A DNA stretch of 26,177 nucleotides from Bacillota bacterium (GTDB lineage Bacteria; Bacillota; Clostridia; Lachnospirales; Cellulosilyticaceae), in NCBI GenBank assembly GCA_023393125.1, contig JAEWMQ010000086.1, forward strand, positions 1-26,177, given 5' to 3'. Position numbers and translations under genes: made by a program. Below are positions 7,110 through 15,784 of this stretch, in pieces. The first letter of the stretch is position 1. Every line of letters starts with the position of its first letter. The notes under the pieces are model-generated. The model worked only from the letters and a program-made list of their open reading frames with translations. It did not search any database and was not told the origin of the DNA.

Positions 7110-8348
7110 ATGAAATATGTTGTATTAGGCGCTTCCGCTGCTGGTATAAGTGGCGTTAGAAGACTTCGCGAGCTTGACCCTACTGCAGAAATCACATTGA
7201 TTTCTAAAGACACTCATATTTATTCAAGATGTATAATGCATCACTACATTGAGGGAATTCGTGACCTTAAGAAGCTTCAGTTTGTGCCACAAAACTTCAT
7301 TGAGGAAAACCACATTAATTGGATAAAAGGTGAATCTGTAACAGGTGTTGATACCGTGAAAAAAGAGGTTGTTACTGACAAAGGTAATCATGTTGCTTTT
7401 GATAAACTATTAATTGCTACAGGTTCTCATGTTTTCTTCCCACCTATTAAAGGGCTTAAAGAAGCTACTAATGCTATTGGTTTTCATGACTTAGATGAAT
7501 GTGAAGCTATTATGGAAAGAGCTAAAACAGCTGAGCATATCGTTATCATGGGAGCTGGGCTTGTAGGAATTGATGCTGCATCAGGGCTTTTACATCTAGG
7601 AAAATCTATTACTATTGTAGAAATGCGTGATCGTATGCTTTCTATCCAATTAGACCATCGTGCAGCAAGAACTTATGAAGACGCTTTTGCTAAAAAAGGT
7701 GTTAAACAGCTTTATAGCGTAGGGGCAAGTGAACTGATTTTAAATGATAAAAATGAAATTACAGAGATTAAATTAAGTAATGATGAAACCATCCCTTGTG
7801 ATTTACTCATCGTTGCTTCAGGTGTTCGTGCTAACGTTAGTTTCTTAGAAGGTAGCGATATTGAAACAGACCGATTTGGCCTTATTATAAGTCCACTTGG
7901 TGAAACTTCACATCCAGATATCTATGGTGCGGGAGATGTTACAGGACGTAATCCTATCTGGCCTGTGGCTGTTAAAGAAGGGATTGTAGCAGCAAGTAAT
8001 ATGGCTGGTCATGCTAAAGAAATGACTGATTTCTTTGCTAGTAAATCAACTATGAACTTCTTAGATATTCCTACTATGTCACTTGGTCTTGCACAACCAG
8101 AAGACCCAGAAAACTATTGCATTGAGTTAGAAGAAGATTCAGAGGGGAACTATAAAAAGCTTGTTCATAAAGATGGTAAAATTTATGGCGCTATCTTACA
8201 AGGAGACTTATCTTACTCTGGTATATTAACTCAGCTGATTAAAAATAAGATTGATGTATCTAAAGTGAAAAAGCCTCTCTTTAAAATCGATTACTCTGAT
8301 TTCTTTAATATCAAAGAGAACTTTGAATACACTTATGATGAAGCTTAG
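7110..8348 (+). CDS. FAD-dependent NAD(P)H oxidoreductase (probable electron donor to nitrate reductase)
   Basis: A 412-aa pyridine-nucleotide-disulfide-type flavoprotein resembling the N-terminal module of NirB and rubredoxin/ferredoxin reductases. The N-terminal FAD site is GASAAG (residues 7-12), the NAD(P)H site is GAGLVG (148-153), and the second FAD motif is IYGAGDV (271-277). There is no Fe-S or siroheme domain, so it is not a nitrite reductase by itself. C41 in YSRC replaces the Pro usual in rubredoxin reductases. It starts 3 nt after the polyferredoxin with a GGGGAGG ribosome site, and probably feeds electrons from NAD(P)H through it to the molybdoenzyme. Confidence 0.82.
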   Translation: MKYVVLGASAAGISGVRRLRELDPTAEITLISKDTHIYSRCIMHHYIEGIRDLKKLQFVPQNFIEENHINWIKGESVTGVDTVKKEVVTDKGNHVAFDKLLIATGSHVFFPPIKGLKEATNAIGFHDLDECEAIMERAKTAEHIVIMGAGLVGIDAASGLLHLGKSITIVEMRDRMLSIQLDHRAARTYEDAFAKKGVKQLYSVGASELILNDKNEITEIKLSNDETIPCDLLIVASGVRANVSFLEGSDIETDRFGLIISPLGETSHPDIYGAGDVTGRNPIWPVAVKEGIVAASNMAGHAKEMTDFFASKSTMNFLDIPTMSLGLAQPEDPENYCIELEEDSEGNYKKLVHKDGKIYGAILQGDLSYSGILTQLIKNKIDVSKVKKPLFKIDYSDFFNIKENFEYTYDEA

Positions 8349-8363
8349 AAAACTTTTTATCTT

Positions 8364-8410
8364 ATAAAGCAAAATGGCATCTTCATGTTTATGTAGATGC
8401 CATGCTTTAT
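8364..8410 (+). terminator. bulged hairpin between the flavoprotein and the TDT gene
   Basis: ATGGCATCT (8374-8382) pairs with AGATGCCAT (8395-8403), with a further CAT/ATG pairing in the loop. An outer ATAAAGC/GCTTTAT helix (8364-8370 with 8404-8410) is offset by a 3-nt bulge. No solid T-run follows, so it may act as a partial terminator or processing/stability element that tunes TDT and mobA output relative to the nar genes. Confidence 0.5.
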
Positions 8411-8461
8411 GATTTAATATAAAACTTAATATAAAAACTTAATAATATAGGAGATTGAGCG

Positions 8462-9415
8462 ATGACAAAAAAATCTTTTAAAGATAAACTTGCTGGTATG
8501 CCAGTAGCTATTGTACCTACAATGGTAGGTGCAGCCACTCTTTCGAATATGTGGGCTCCACTAGGTTTTACTTGGATTAGACATCTTACTATGTGGACCG
8601 CTGCCCTTATTTTAGTATGTTACCTTGGAAAAATTATTTTTCACTTTAATGTAGTGAAAAAAGAATATACTAATACAGTTCCTGCTAGCTTATATGCTGG
8701 TCTCACTATGATTACTATGATTTTAGGAAGCTATGTATTTGATTATAATCCTGTAATTGGTAAAACCATGTGGGCCCTAGGTCTTATCCTTCATACTATC
8801 CACCTTTGTATCTTTATTTATCGCAATGTTATTCAAGGTGTTAATGTAGATACTTTTGTTCCAAGCTGGTTCGTTACTTTAAATGGTATTATGGTTTCAT
8901 GTGTAGTAGGTGTTCCTATGAATCAACCAGCTATCTGTAAAATGGTGGTTTACTATGGTATTACTGCACTTGTAATAACTATGCCATTTATGATTGTAAG
9001 ACTTGTAAGAAAACCACTTCCTGATCCTCTACTTCCTACAAAAGCTATTTTACTTGCACCATCAAGCCTTTGTCTTGTAAGTTATTTAAACTTTATCACT
9101 GAGCCTCATACATGGGTTGTTTACTGCTTATATGCAGTTATATTTGTTACTATTATTTATATCATTATCAACCTTCCAAAATTCTTTTCCTTTGAATTCC
9201 ACCCAGGTTTTGCAGGCCTTACTTTCCCAATGGCTATTGGTATTGTAGCTTCTAATAAAATGTCTGGTTTCCTTACAGCTCAAGGCTATGAAACTTTTGG
9301 TAATATTGTAAAACAAATAGCCGGTTTACAACTTTATATTACAACTGCAATCATTGCTTTTGTTGTTTTTAATTTCTTTATGATGCTTCGTAAAAGCTAT
9401 CAAACAGAAAACTAA
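8462..9415 (+). CDS. TDT-family (TehA/SLAC1-like) anion channel or transporter
   Basis: A 317-aa, very hydrophobic protein with about ten membrane segments, as in the tellurite-resistance/dicarboxylate transporter family. Family-like segments include VPSWFVTLNGI near residue 138 and FHPGFAGLTFPMAIG near 244. Known relatives include TehA, the fungal sulfite exporter Ssu1 and the plant anion channel SLAC1, which passes nitrate. Its place behind the nitrate reductase genes and near asr makes nitrate, nitrite or sulfite plausible substrates. The sequence alone does not decide. The start at 8462 has AGGAG 8 nt upstream. A terminator follows at 9434. Confidence 0.82.
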   Translation: MTKKSFKDKLAGMPVAIVPTMVGAATLSNMWAPLGFTWIRHLTMWTAALILVCYLGKIIFHFNVVKKEYTNTVPASLYAGLTMITMILGSYVFDYNPVIGKTMWALGLILHTIHLCIFIYRNVIQGVNVDTFVPSWFVTLNGIMVSCVVGVPMNQPAICKMVVYYGITALVITMPFMIVRLVRKPLPDPLLPTKAILLAPSSLCLVSYLNFITEPHTWVVYCLYAVIFVTIIYIIINLPKFFSFEFHPGFAGLTFPMAIGIVASNKMSGFLTAQGYETFGNIVKQIAGLQLYITTAIIAFVVFNFFMMLRKSYQTEN

Positions 9416-9433
9416 ATAACGGTTAACTTTAAC

Positions 9434-9470
9434 GGGGATTGCACTTACTCGCAATCTCCTTTATTATTTA
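9434..9470 (+). terminator. intrinsic terminator after the TDT gene
   Basis: GGGGATTGC (9434-9442) pairs with GCAATCTCC (9451-9459), 9 bp with one G-U, followed by a T-rich tail TTTATTATTT. It lies about 20 nt after the TDT stop codon and probably ends most nar transcripts, leaving mobA to read-through or its own promoter (a TATACT hexamer at 9491-9496 is a weak candidate). Confidence 0.75.
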
Positions 9471-9542
9471 TAAATCAATCTCTTAGTATGTATACTCTAC
9501 TTACTTTGTTTTCTATTTACTAAAACGAAAGGGTGATTTTTA

Positions 9543-10133
9543 ATGACACTTCGTATAGAAGCTCTTATTTTAATGGGAGGACAAAATAAAAGAATGAATG
9601 GCAATCATAAAGCCTTTTTGAGCTTTAATGATATGTCCTTTTTAGAGGTTATTTTAAAAAGCCTTGATGGCTTCTCCAAGGTCTATCTATCTGTAGATGA
9701 CAAAAATAAATTTTCGCATCTTCCTTATCCTTTAATAGAGGATCTTTATCCTCAAATTGGCCCTATGGGCGGCATTGCTTCTGCTCTTACTCAAATTGAT
9801 TCACCTTATTTATTTGTAACTGCTTGTGATATGCCCTTTATCACTAAAGATTATGTGGATTATATGATTCATACCCTTACTACGCTTTCTCATGAAGTAG
9901 ACTGCTTAGTACTTTGTGATGAAGATGGCTTTTTCTATCCACTAGGGGCTATTTACTCAAAGAAAATGTTACCTAGACTATTAGATATGATTAACAATGG
10001 CCAATATCGTCTTCAACAACTTATTAGACAATCCCAATATTATGCTCTCCCTATAAAAGATACACCTATCAAAAAAGAGGTATTAAATAATATTAATACC
10101 CCTGAGGACTATGAGAAATTTGTTCATAAGTAA
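9543..10133 (+). CDS. mobA: molybdenum cofactor guanylyltransferase
   Basis: MobA joins GMP from GTP to Mo-molybdopterin, making the guanine dinucleotide form needed by NarB/NapA-type enzymes. The N-terminal nucleotide-binding signature is clear: MGGQNKRMNGNHKAF at 11-25 (GG12-13, R17, K23). TACDMPF near residue 97 supplies the metal-binding Asp. At 196 aa it has normal length. The start is supported by AAAGGG upstream. It stands alone on the plus strand after the nar unit, while its partner mobB lies 12 kb away in the minus-strand cofactor cluster. Confidence 0.87.
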   Translation: MTLRIEALILMGGQNKRMNGNHKAFLSFNDMSFLEVILKSLDGFSKVYLSVDDKNKFSHLPYPLIEDLYPQIGPMGGIASALTQIDSPYLFVTACDMPFITKDYVDYMIHTLTTLSHEVDCLVLCDEDGFFYPLGAIYSKKMLPRLLDMINNGQYRLQQLIRQSQYYALPIKDTPIKKEVLNNINTPEDYEKFVHK

Positions 10134-10384
10134 GCAGTGAAGAATTAAGAAACAAAAGAATTAATGAAGAACTATCAATGAATAACAAGTACTTAAAACA
10201 ACTAATGAAGAATTATGAACAAATGATAAATCATTAAAATAACTACTAATAAGCAAAGAAGAACAGTAAATCATTTATGATAAAAAAGAGCAATAAATAA
10301 CGAACAACGCGAAATAAGAGGGTCTTAATTAACCATTATTCATTTTTCATCATTCATTATTCATTGCTCTTTATTCTTTACTCA
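10134..10384. repeat. low-complexity, imperfectly self-complementary spacer between convergent mobA and hemL
   Basis: The spacer is built from short repeated words. The left half repeats AATGAAGAA/GAATTA-like words, the right half TTCATTATTCATT-like words, so the two halves are roughly inverted copies. The best-paired arms are AAAGAGCAAT (10285-10294) with ATTGCTCTTT (10363-10372), extended by AATAA/TTATT. No ORF is seen. Confidence 0.5.
10281..10372 (-). terminator. possible terminator of the long minus-strand cofactor operon
   Basis: On the minus strand AAAGAGCAATGAATAA pairs with TTATTTATTGCTCTTT (one G-U pair), and a run of T follows directly. The 56-nt loop is long for an intrinsic terminator, so efficiency is uncertain, but position (just past hemL) and T-run fit. 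Confidence 0.45.
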
Positions 10385-11662
10385 TTATTTGTTAGCAGCG
10401 TAGCTTCTAATAATCTCACAAGTTTTCTCAATGTCTTCATCTGTATGCGCCAGTGAAAGGAATAAAGCTTCAAACTGTGCTGGTGCTATATAAATACCAT
10501 TTTCTAAAAGGTAGTTAAAAAAGTCTGCATATGCTTTTGTGTCTGATGCTGTAGCTGTTTCATAGTTTACCACAGGTTCTGTTGTAAAAAAGATGCTTAA
10601 TAATGAACCAATTTGATTGACTACTGCTTGCCCTTTTAAATGCTCTTCTGCAACCTCTTTAAGACGCTTAGCTTTTTGCTCAAGATTAGTATAAAATGCC
10701 GGATCTTCTTTTAAAAGCTTTAAGGTTTCAATCCCTGCTGTTGTGGCAATAGGATTCCCTGAAAGAGTTCCTGCTTGATAAACTGAACCAATAGGTGAGA
10801 CCATCTCCATAATCTCTTTTTTGCCGCCATAAGCCCCTATTGGCATGCCGCCTCCTACAATTTTACCTAATGTAGTTAAATCTGGTTCAACTCCAAAATA
10901 GCCTTGAGCCCCACTTAGACCTAATCTAAAGCCCGTAATGACTTCATCAAAGATTAGTAAACTACCTTCCTCCCTAGTAATCTCTCTTAAAAATTCTAAG
11001 AATCCTTCTTTAGGCAATACTAGGCCCATATTAGCTGCTACAGGTTCTACAATAACCGCTGCTATTTTCCCTTTATAGCACTCAAAAAACTCTTTAACAG
11101 AAGCTTCATCATTATAATTAGCAATTAATGTGTTTTGTGTAGCACCACTTGGTACGCCTGCACTATCTGGCACAGCTGTTGTAAGAGCAGCAGAGCCTGC
11201 TTTAACTAATAAAGCATCCGAATGCCCATGGTAACAACCCTTGAATTTAATGATCATATCTCTCTTGGTATAACCTCTTGCTACTCTAATAGCACTCATA
11301 ACAGCTTCTGTTCCCGAACTCACAAGACGTACCATTTCCATTGAAGGTATCATTTCTGAAATTAGCTTAGCTAAAGTTACTTCATTTTCTGTAGGTGCAC
11401 CATAGGTCAGTCCTTTTTCACAAGCCTTTTTAACTGCTTCTATTACTCTAGGATGGCTATGTCCTAATATGTTTGGCCCCCAAGAACAGACATAGTCTAT
11501 ATAAGTATTTCCATCGACATCTACCATTTTAGAACCTTTAGCATGATCTATAAAAATAGGATTTTTCCCCACTGCCTTAAAAGCTCTTACAGGACTATTA
11601 ACACCACCAGGCATTTTCTCCTGTGCTTCTTTATATAAACTTTCGGATTTTGTGTGTATCAT
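10385..11662 (-). CDS. hemL: glutamate-1-semialdehyde 2,1-aminomutase
   Basis: HemL converts glutamate-1-semialdehyde to 5-aminolevulinate, the second step of the C5 tetrapyrrole route, and pairs with HemA encoded upstream in the same run. It is a PLP enzyme of aminotransferase class III. K267 in TLGKIVGGGMP is the Schiff-base Lys, D239 in FDEV binds the PLP ring nitrogen, and SSGTEA at 115-120 binds phosphate. The family loop SAGVPSG is at 167-173. At 425 aa it is full length. It is the last gene of the cluster, 93 bp after hemB, and its ribosome site (GAGAG) is weak. Confidence 0.95.
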   Translation of the reverse strand: MIHTKSESLYKEAQEKMPGGVNSPVRAFKAVGKNPIFIDHAKGSKMVDVDGNTYIDYVCSWGPNILGHSHPRVIEAVKKACEKGLTYGAPTENEVTLAKLISEMIPSMEMVRLVSSGTEAVMSAIRVARGYTKRDMIIKFKGCYHGHSDALLVKAGSAALTTAVPDSAGVPSGATQNTLIANYNDEASVKEFFECYKGKIAAVIVEPVAANMGLVLPKEGFLEFLREITREEGSLLIFDEVITGFRLGLSGAQGYFGVEPDLTTLGKIVGGGMPIGAYGGKKEIMEMVSPIGSVYQAGTLSGNPIATTAGIETLKLLKEDPAFYTNLEQKAKRLKEVAEEHLKGQAVVNQIGSLLSIFFTTEPVVNYETATASDTKAYADFFNYLLENGIYIAPAQFEALFLSLAHTDEDIEKTCEIIRSYAANK

Positions 11663-11688
11663 CTTGTAATCACTCTCTTCTCTTATTC

Positions 11689-11757
11689 ATTACTATTATT
11701 CACTACTGTTATCTATTGCAATAATCTATTACTATTGTTTACTGGTGTTAATTTGTT
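11689..11757. repeat. pair of degenerate ~30-nt direct repeats between hemB and hemL
   Basis: The segments 11689-11718 and 11728-11757 share ATTACTATT, then TT, ACT and TGTTA in register, at a period of 39 bp. The second copy runs into the hemB stop codon. The composition resembles the spacer after hemL (10134-10384). This may be slippage-derived filler or a degraded small element. Confidence 0.4.
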
Positions 11758-12730
11758 ATTTGTTTACTTTTTTTAACCAACGAGCTACATCTAAGGCATG
11801 GTAAGTAATAATTATTTTTGCCCCTGCTCTTTTCATGCCAATGAGATTTTCCATAACGATTCTTTCCTCGTCAATCCAGCCTCTTTCACTTGCAGCTTTA
11901 ACCATGGCATATTCACCGCTTACATTATAAGCTACAATAGGATGATTGAAACGATCTGCTGCCGCCCTGATAACATCTAAGTAGGCTAAAGCAGGTTTTA
12001 CCATAACAAAATCTGCTCCTTCTTCAATATCAGCTTCTATTTCTCTAATAGCTTCTTTTACATTGGCATAATCCATTTGATAAGTCTTTCTATCTCCAAA
12101 ACAAGGTGCTGAATGAGCTGCATCTCTAAAAGGAGAATAGAAACCAGATGCATATTTAGCACTATAAGCCATAATCGGTATATCTTGATAACCTTCATGG
12201 TCTAATGCCTCTCTTATTGCTTGTATACGACCATCCATCATATCAGAAGGTGCAATAATATCTGCCCCTGCTTTTACAAGGCTAGTAGACATCTTAGCTA
12301 AAAGAGGAAGTGTCTCATCATTTAATATCTTCCCTTCTTTTACAAGTCCACAGTGTCCATGAGAGGTATATTCACATAAACACACATCAGCGATAACAAG
12401 TAACTTAGGATAATGCTCTTTAATCCATCTAATAGCTCTTTGCGTAATGCCCTCTTCATCATAAGCACCACTACCTACTTCATCCTTATGATTAGGAATC
12501 CCAAAAATAAGTAGGCTAGATATACCACTTGCCACTACCTGATCTAATTCTTCATTTAAACGATCTATAGAATATTGATAAATGCCAGGCATAGAATCAA
12601 TAGGATTTTTGATCCCTTCACCTTCAATAACAAATATTGGGTAAATCAGCTCAGATAACTCTAAGCGAGTTTCCCTTACTAAGCTACGTATTGTTTCATT
12701 TTGTCTTAGTCTTCTCATTCTGTTAATCAT
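11756..12730 (-). CDS. hemB: porphobilinogen synthase (delta-aminolevulinate dehydratase)
   Basis: HemB condenses two 5-aminolevulinate molecules to porphobilinogen. Both active-site lysines are visible: K192 in MAYSAKYASGFYSPFRD and K245, the Schiff-base Lys, in VMVKPALAY. The zinc-type Cys triad C117, C119 and C127 (DVCLCEYTSHGHC) is present, so this is a Zn-dependent type. At 324 aa it is full length. The ATG at 12730 overlaps the end of the cobA-hemD gene by 8 bp and uses AAGGAG within that gene, so the two are probably translationally coupled. Confidence 0.96.
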   Translation of the reverse strand: MINRMRRLRQNETIRSLVRETRLELSELIYPIFVIEGEGIKNPIDSMPGIYQYSIDRLNEELDQVVASGISSLLIFGIPNHKDEVGSGAYDEEGITQRAIRWIKEHYPKLLVIADVCLCEYTSHGHCGLVKEGKILNDETLPLLAKMSTSLVKAGADIIAPSDMMDGRIQAIREALDHEGYQDIPIMAYSAKYASGFYSPFRDAAHSAPCFGDRKTYQMDYANVKEAIREIEADIEEGADFVMVKPALAYLDVIRAAADRFNHPIVAYNVSGEYAMVKAASERGWIDEERIVMENLIGMKRAGAKIIITYHALDVARWLKKVNK

Positions 12731-14240
12731 TATCCTGCTCCTTATCTGCTATTATTTTCTCTACTACACCTTCTGCTGTATAGGGATCTGCTATAAGTAA
12801 TTGTGTATATCCGTACTGCCTTAAGGTCTTTGCTGTAGGTTCCCCTAAACAAACAATTTTCGTTTTTTCTAATAACAACCTTGCCTTAGTAGCATCACCT
12901 TCTATAAAGTGCGTTACCCCAGATGAACTAGCAAAAACAATATAATCTAAATGCTCTATACCACTAAGCTGCTCACTTACTTTTTCCTTTTCTGAAACAA
13001 TATCATAGATTTTAATATCATCAAAAGCTATATGAACTTCTTGTAAGGCTAAAGGCAGTTCTTCAGAACCTTTTTCTGCTCTAGGGATTAAAAGCCTATC
13101 TGTCTTTGACATTACTTCTCTTAAACCTTCACCTAATGCTTTGGCTGTATAAGTAGTAGGCATATAGTCTGCTATAAAGCCTTGCTTTCTTAAAGCCTCC
13201 TTAGTCCCACTCCCAACAGCAGCGAATCTTATATGATTTAAGCTTCGGTAATCTATATGATTTTCTTTTACTTTTTCAAAGAAAATCTCTACTGCATGTG
13301 TACTCGTAAAGGCAATCCACTGATAAACTTTAATATTTTTAAGAGCCTCTATAAATCTACTATTCTCATCATAGACCTTTAGGGTACTTGCACATAAGTC
13401 TACTACGTGTGCTCCATAACCTTGAAGCAAGCCCTTCATCTTATTGGTTAGAGTCTTAGTTGCTGTAATTCCTACCTTTGTACCAATAAGCTGCTCTTTT
13501 CCTAAGTATTTCAAATCAAGTCTTGCCACCTCTCCAATAACAATGATTGCAGGTGGCTTTATACCAGACTTATTAACTAATTCACAAATCTCTTTCAGTG
13601 GGCCTCTTATGCTCTTTTGTATCAAAGTTGTACCATTAGAAATAATAGCCACAGGTGTCAAAGGATCTTTTCCATGTCGTATTAAACCTTCTACTATTTT
13701 AGGTAAATGTGCCATTCCCATTAGGAAAACTAAGGTGCCTTCTAGCTTAGCAAATACATCAAACTGGTCTGTTACACCACTCTCAGTTGTAATGGTATAT
13801 CCAGTAATAACATGAAAGCTTTGACTAACACCTCTATGAGTAACAGGAATCCCTGCATAAGCAGGCGCCGCAATGGAAGATGTTACGCCTGGTACTACTT
13901 CAAAAGGAATATCCTCTTCATTAAGAGCCAGAATCTCTTCTCCACCTCTTCCAAAGACGAAAGGATCTCCTCCTTTAAGCCTTACAACCCTTTTTCCTTC
14001 TAATGCTTTTGCTACTAGTATCTGGTTGATTTCTTCTTGTTTAATACTATGATTTCCCACTACTTTCCCCACATTAATGCGTTCACAAGCCTCTGGCACT
14101 TCCTCTAAAAGTCTTGGAGAGGCTAGGCGGTCATAAACAACCACTTCGCAGGTTCTTAGTAACCTCATCCCCTTTTGAGTAATAAGCTCTGGGTCACCCG
14201 GACCTGCTCCTACTAAATAAACAATGCCCTTCTTTTTCAT
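12723..14240 (-). CDS. cobA-hemD: fused uroporphyrinogen-III C-methyltransferase / uroporphyrinogen-III synthase
   Basis: A 505-aa two-domain enzyme. Residues 1-245 are a SUMT domain that methylates uroporphyrinogen III twice to precorrin-2, with VGAGPGDPELIT near the start and GDPFVFGRGGEE near 92-103. Residues about 250-505 are a HemD domain that cyclises hydroxymethylbilane to uroporphyrinogen III. Such fusions are common in Clostridia. Joining the ring-closing and methylating steps directs flux to siroheme and corrinoids rather than heme, in keeping with the lack of hemE, hemH and other heme genes here. It starts 52 bp after hemC. Confidence 0.95.
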   Translation of the reverse strand: MKKKGIVYLVGAGPGDPELITQKGMRLLRTCEVVVYDRLASPRLLEEVPEACERINVGKVVGNHSIKQEEINQILVAKALEGKRVVRLKGGDPFVFGRGGEEILALNEEDIPFEVVPGVTSSIAAPAYAGIPVTHRGVSQSFHVITGYTITTESGVTDQFDVFAKLEGTLVFLMGMAHLPKIVEGLIRHGKDPLTPVAIISNGTTLIQKSIRGPLKEICELVNKSGIKPPAIIVIGEVARLDLKYLGKEQLIGTKVGITATKTLTNKMKGLLQGYGAHVVDLCASTLKVYDENSRFIEALKNIKVYQWIAFTSTHAVEIFFEKVKENHIDYRSLNHIRFAAVGSGTKEALRKQGFIADYMPTTYTAKALGEGLREVMSKTDRLLIPRAEKGSEELPLALQEVHIAFDDIKIYDIVSEKEKVSEQLSGIEHLDYIVFASSSGVTHFIEGDATKARLLLEKTKIVCLGEPTAKTLRQYGYTQLLIADPYTAEGVVEKIIADKEQDND

Positions 14241-14292
14241 ATGACTTTCACCACTTTTCTATACTGGTTTCTTTAATAAATGGAGCAATTTA

Positions 14293-15183
14293 CTAGCCTA
14301 TATTTTTTAAGGATTGTACTAGACTGGTAGCTAATGTTATACGTTCTGCTATTTTTGCTTTTCCTTGAACCCTCTGAGTAGGGTTTCCTTTTCCATATAA
14401 AATAGATAAATAAATGTCTTCACCTTCTATAAAGCTATATACACCAATAGGTTCATGACAGCCTGCATCTAATAACTTTAATACTAAACGTTCTGTTTCT
14501 AAACATATTTCAGCAGAATGATCAGTAATTTTTTTAAAAAGTTCCTGTAAATCATTATCATCTGCTCTTCCTTCAATAGCAATAATACCTTGGCCACCAG
14601 CTGGAATCATCGTATCACAATCAAAATAATGATAATTAAATTTCTTTTCCTCTAATAGCCCCAGTCTTTTTAAGCCTGCTACAGCTAATACAATGCCATC
14701 ATATTGACCTTCTTCTAGCTTTTTTAGCCTCGTATTTATATTGCCTCTTAAATCTTTACAGATTACTTCTTGAAGGCCACTTATTTGTAACTGTCTTCTT
14801 AAACTACTAGTTCCGATAATAGGTCTTTGGGGAAGCTCCTTATCTTTCATTGTTATTAACACATCTCTTGGATCTTCTCGTTCTAGGATTCCTACAATAG
14901 CTAATCCATTAGGAAGCTCCATAGGCATATCCTTTGCACTATGTACAGCTAGGTCAATAGTACCTTCTAAAAGTGCTGATTCAAATTCAGAGACGAAAGC
15001 TCCCTTCCCACCAAAGCTTAAAAGTGGTCTATCTAATATACGGTCTCCTAATGTTTTAGTAGGAATAATCTCCACAGCTATTTCCTTATTAATTGCTTTA
15101 ATTTGATCTATTACTAATTGGGTTTGCGCCATAGCTAATTGACTTGTTCTTGTTCCAATTTTAATGGTCTTCTTCATCTTCAT
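14293..15183 (-). CDS. hemC: hydroxymethylbilane synthase (porphobilinogen deaminase)
   Basis: HemC polymerises four porphobilinogens to hydroxymethylbilane. C242 in DAGCHEPIG anchors the dipyrromethane cofactor, and the catalytic Asp is D85 in HSAKDMP. The Arg-rich substrate site TSSLRRQLQ (125-133) is intact. At 296 aa it is normal. The ATG at 15183 overlaps the end of the precorrin-2 dehydrogenase gene by 23 bp and has AGGG 6 nt upstream. A second in-frame ATG two codons on is a possible alternative. Confidence 0.95.
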   Translation of the reverse strand: MKMKKTIKIGTRTSQLAMAQTQLVIDQIKAINKEIAVEIIPTKTLGDRILDRPLLSFGGKGAFVSEFESALLEGTIDLAVHSAKDMPMELPNGLAIVGILEREDPRDVLITMKDKELPQRPIIGTSSLRRQLQISGLQEVICKDLRGNINTRLKKLEEGQYDGIVLAVAGLKRLGLLEEKKFNYHYFDCDTMIPAGGQGIIAIEGRADDNDLQELFKKITDHSAEICLETERLVLKLLDAGCHEPIGVYSFIEGEDIYLSILYGKGNPTQRVQGKAKIAERITLATSLVQSLKNIG

Positions 15184-15784
15184 TCATCACCCTATCTATC
15201 ATTTCATCTGTTAACTTTCCTTTAGTCTCTAATCCTAAATCTACTAATTGCTTAAAATATGCCCTTCTTCTATGGGCTTCTTCGACTTCATCTAAAATGA
15301 GCTTTCTTGCTTTTCCCAGTTGCTTAAGGAGTGTTTCATAATCTACACTTAACTGACTTTCTATATCCTGTTTTACCTTTTGAGCTACAATAGGGCTATT
15401 TCCTGAAGTGGTTACCCCAATGCTTAGATCTCCTCTTTGAATAGTAGATGGAAAAATAAAGCTACTTTCTTCTTTGGAATCAACAACATTAACTAAAACG
15501 CGTGCTTCATGACACCTTTGGGCAATCCTATGATTTACTTCTCGGTTATCAGTAGCAGCAACCACAAAAAAATAAGATGATACATCTTTATCCACAAAAG
15601 GTCCTTTTTCAATGATGACTTTATCCACATATGATTCCATTTGTTCACAAATATGCGGTGCATTTACTACTAATTCTACCCCGTAGTTTAAAAGTGTCTC
15701 TACTTTTCTAGCTGCTACTGGGCCCCCACCGACTATCAAGCCTCGTTTGTTTTTTAATTCCATAAAAAAGGGAAAATAACTCAT
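15161..15784 (-). CDS. precorrin-2 dehydrogenase (siroheme synthase N-terminal domain type)
   Basis: This 207-aa protein oxidises precorrin-2 to sirohydrochlorin with NAD+. It matches the N-terminal domain of CysG/Met8p: a Rossmann nucleotide site VGGGPVAARKVETLL at 18-32 and a TSGNSPIVAQ segment near 130. The SUMT domain of full CysG is not here but is supplied by the cobA-hemD fusion. Whether it also chelates iron, as Met8p does, is unclear, because cbiK upstream could do that step. It overlaps hemA by 4 bp (ATGA) and hemC by 23 bp, so this is a tightly coupled block. Confidence 0.9.
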   Translation of the reverse strand: MSYFPFFMELKNKRGLIVGGGPVAARKVETLLNYGVELVVNAPHICEQMESYVDKVIIEKGPFVDKDVSSYFFVVAATDNREVNHRIAQRCHEARVLVNVVDSKEESSFIFPSTIQRGDLSIGVTTSGNSPIVAQKVKQDIESQLSVDYETLLKQLGKARKLILDEVEEAHRRRAYFKQLVDLGLETKGKLTDEMIDRVMNEDEEDH

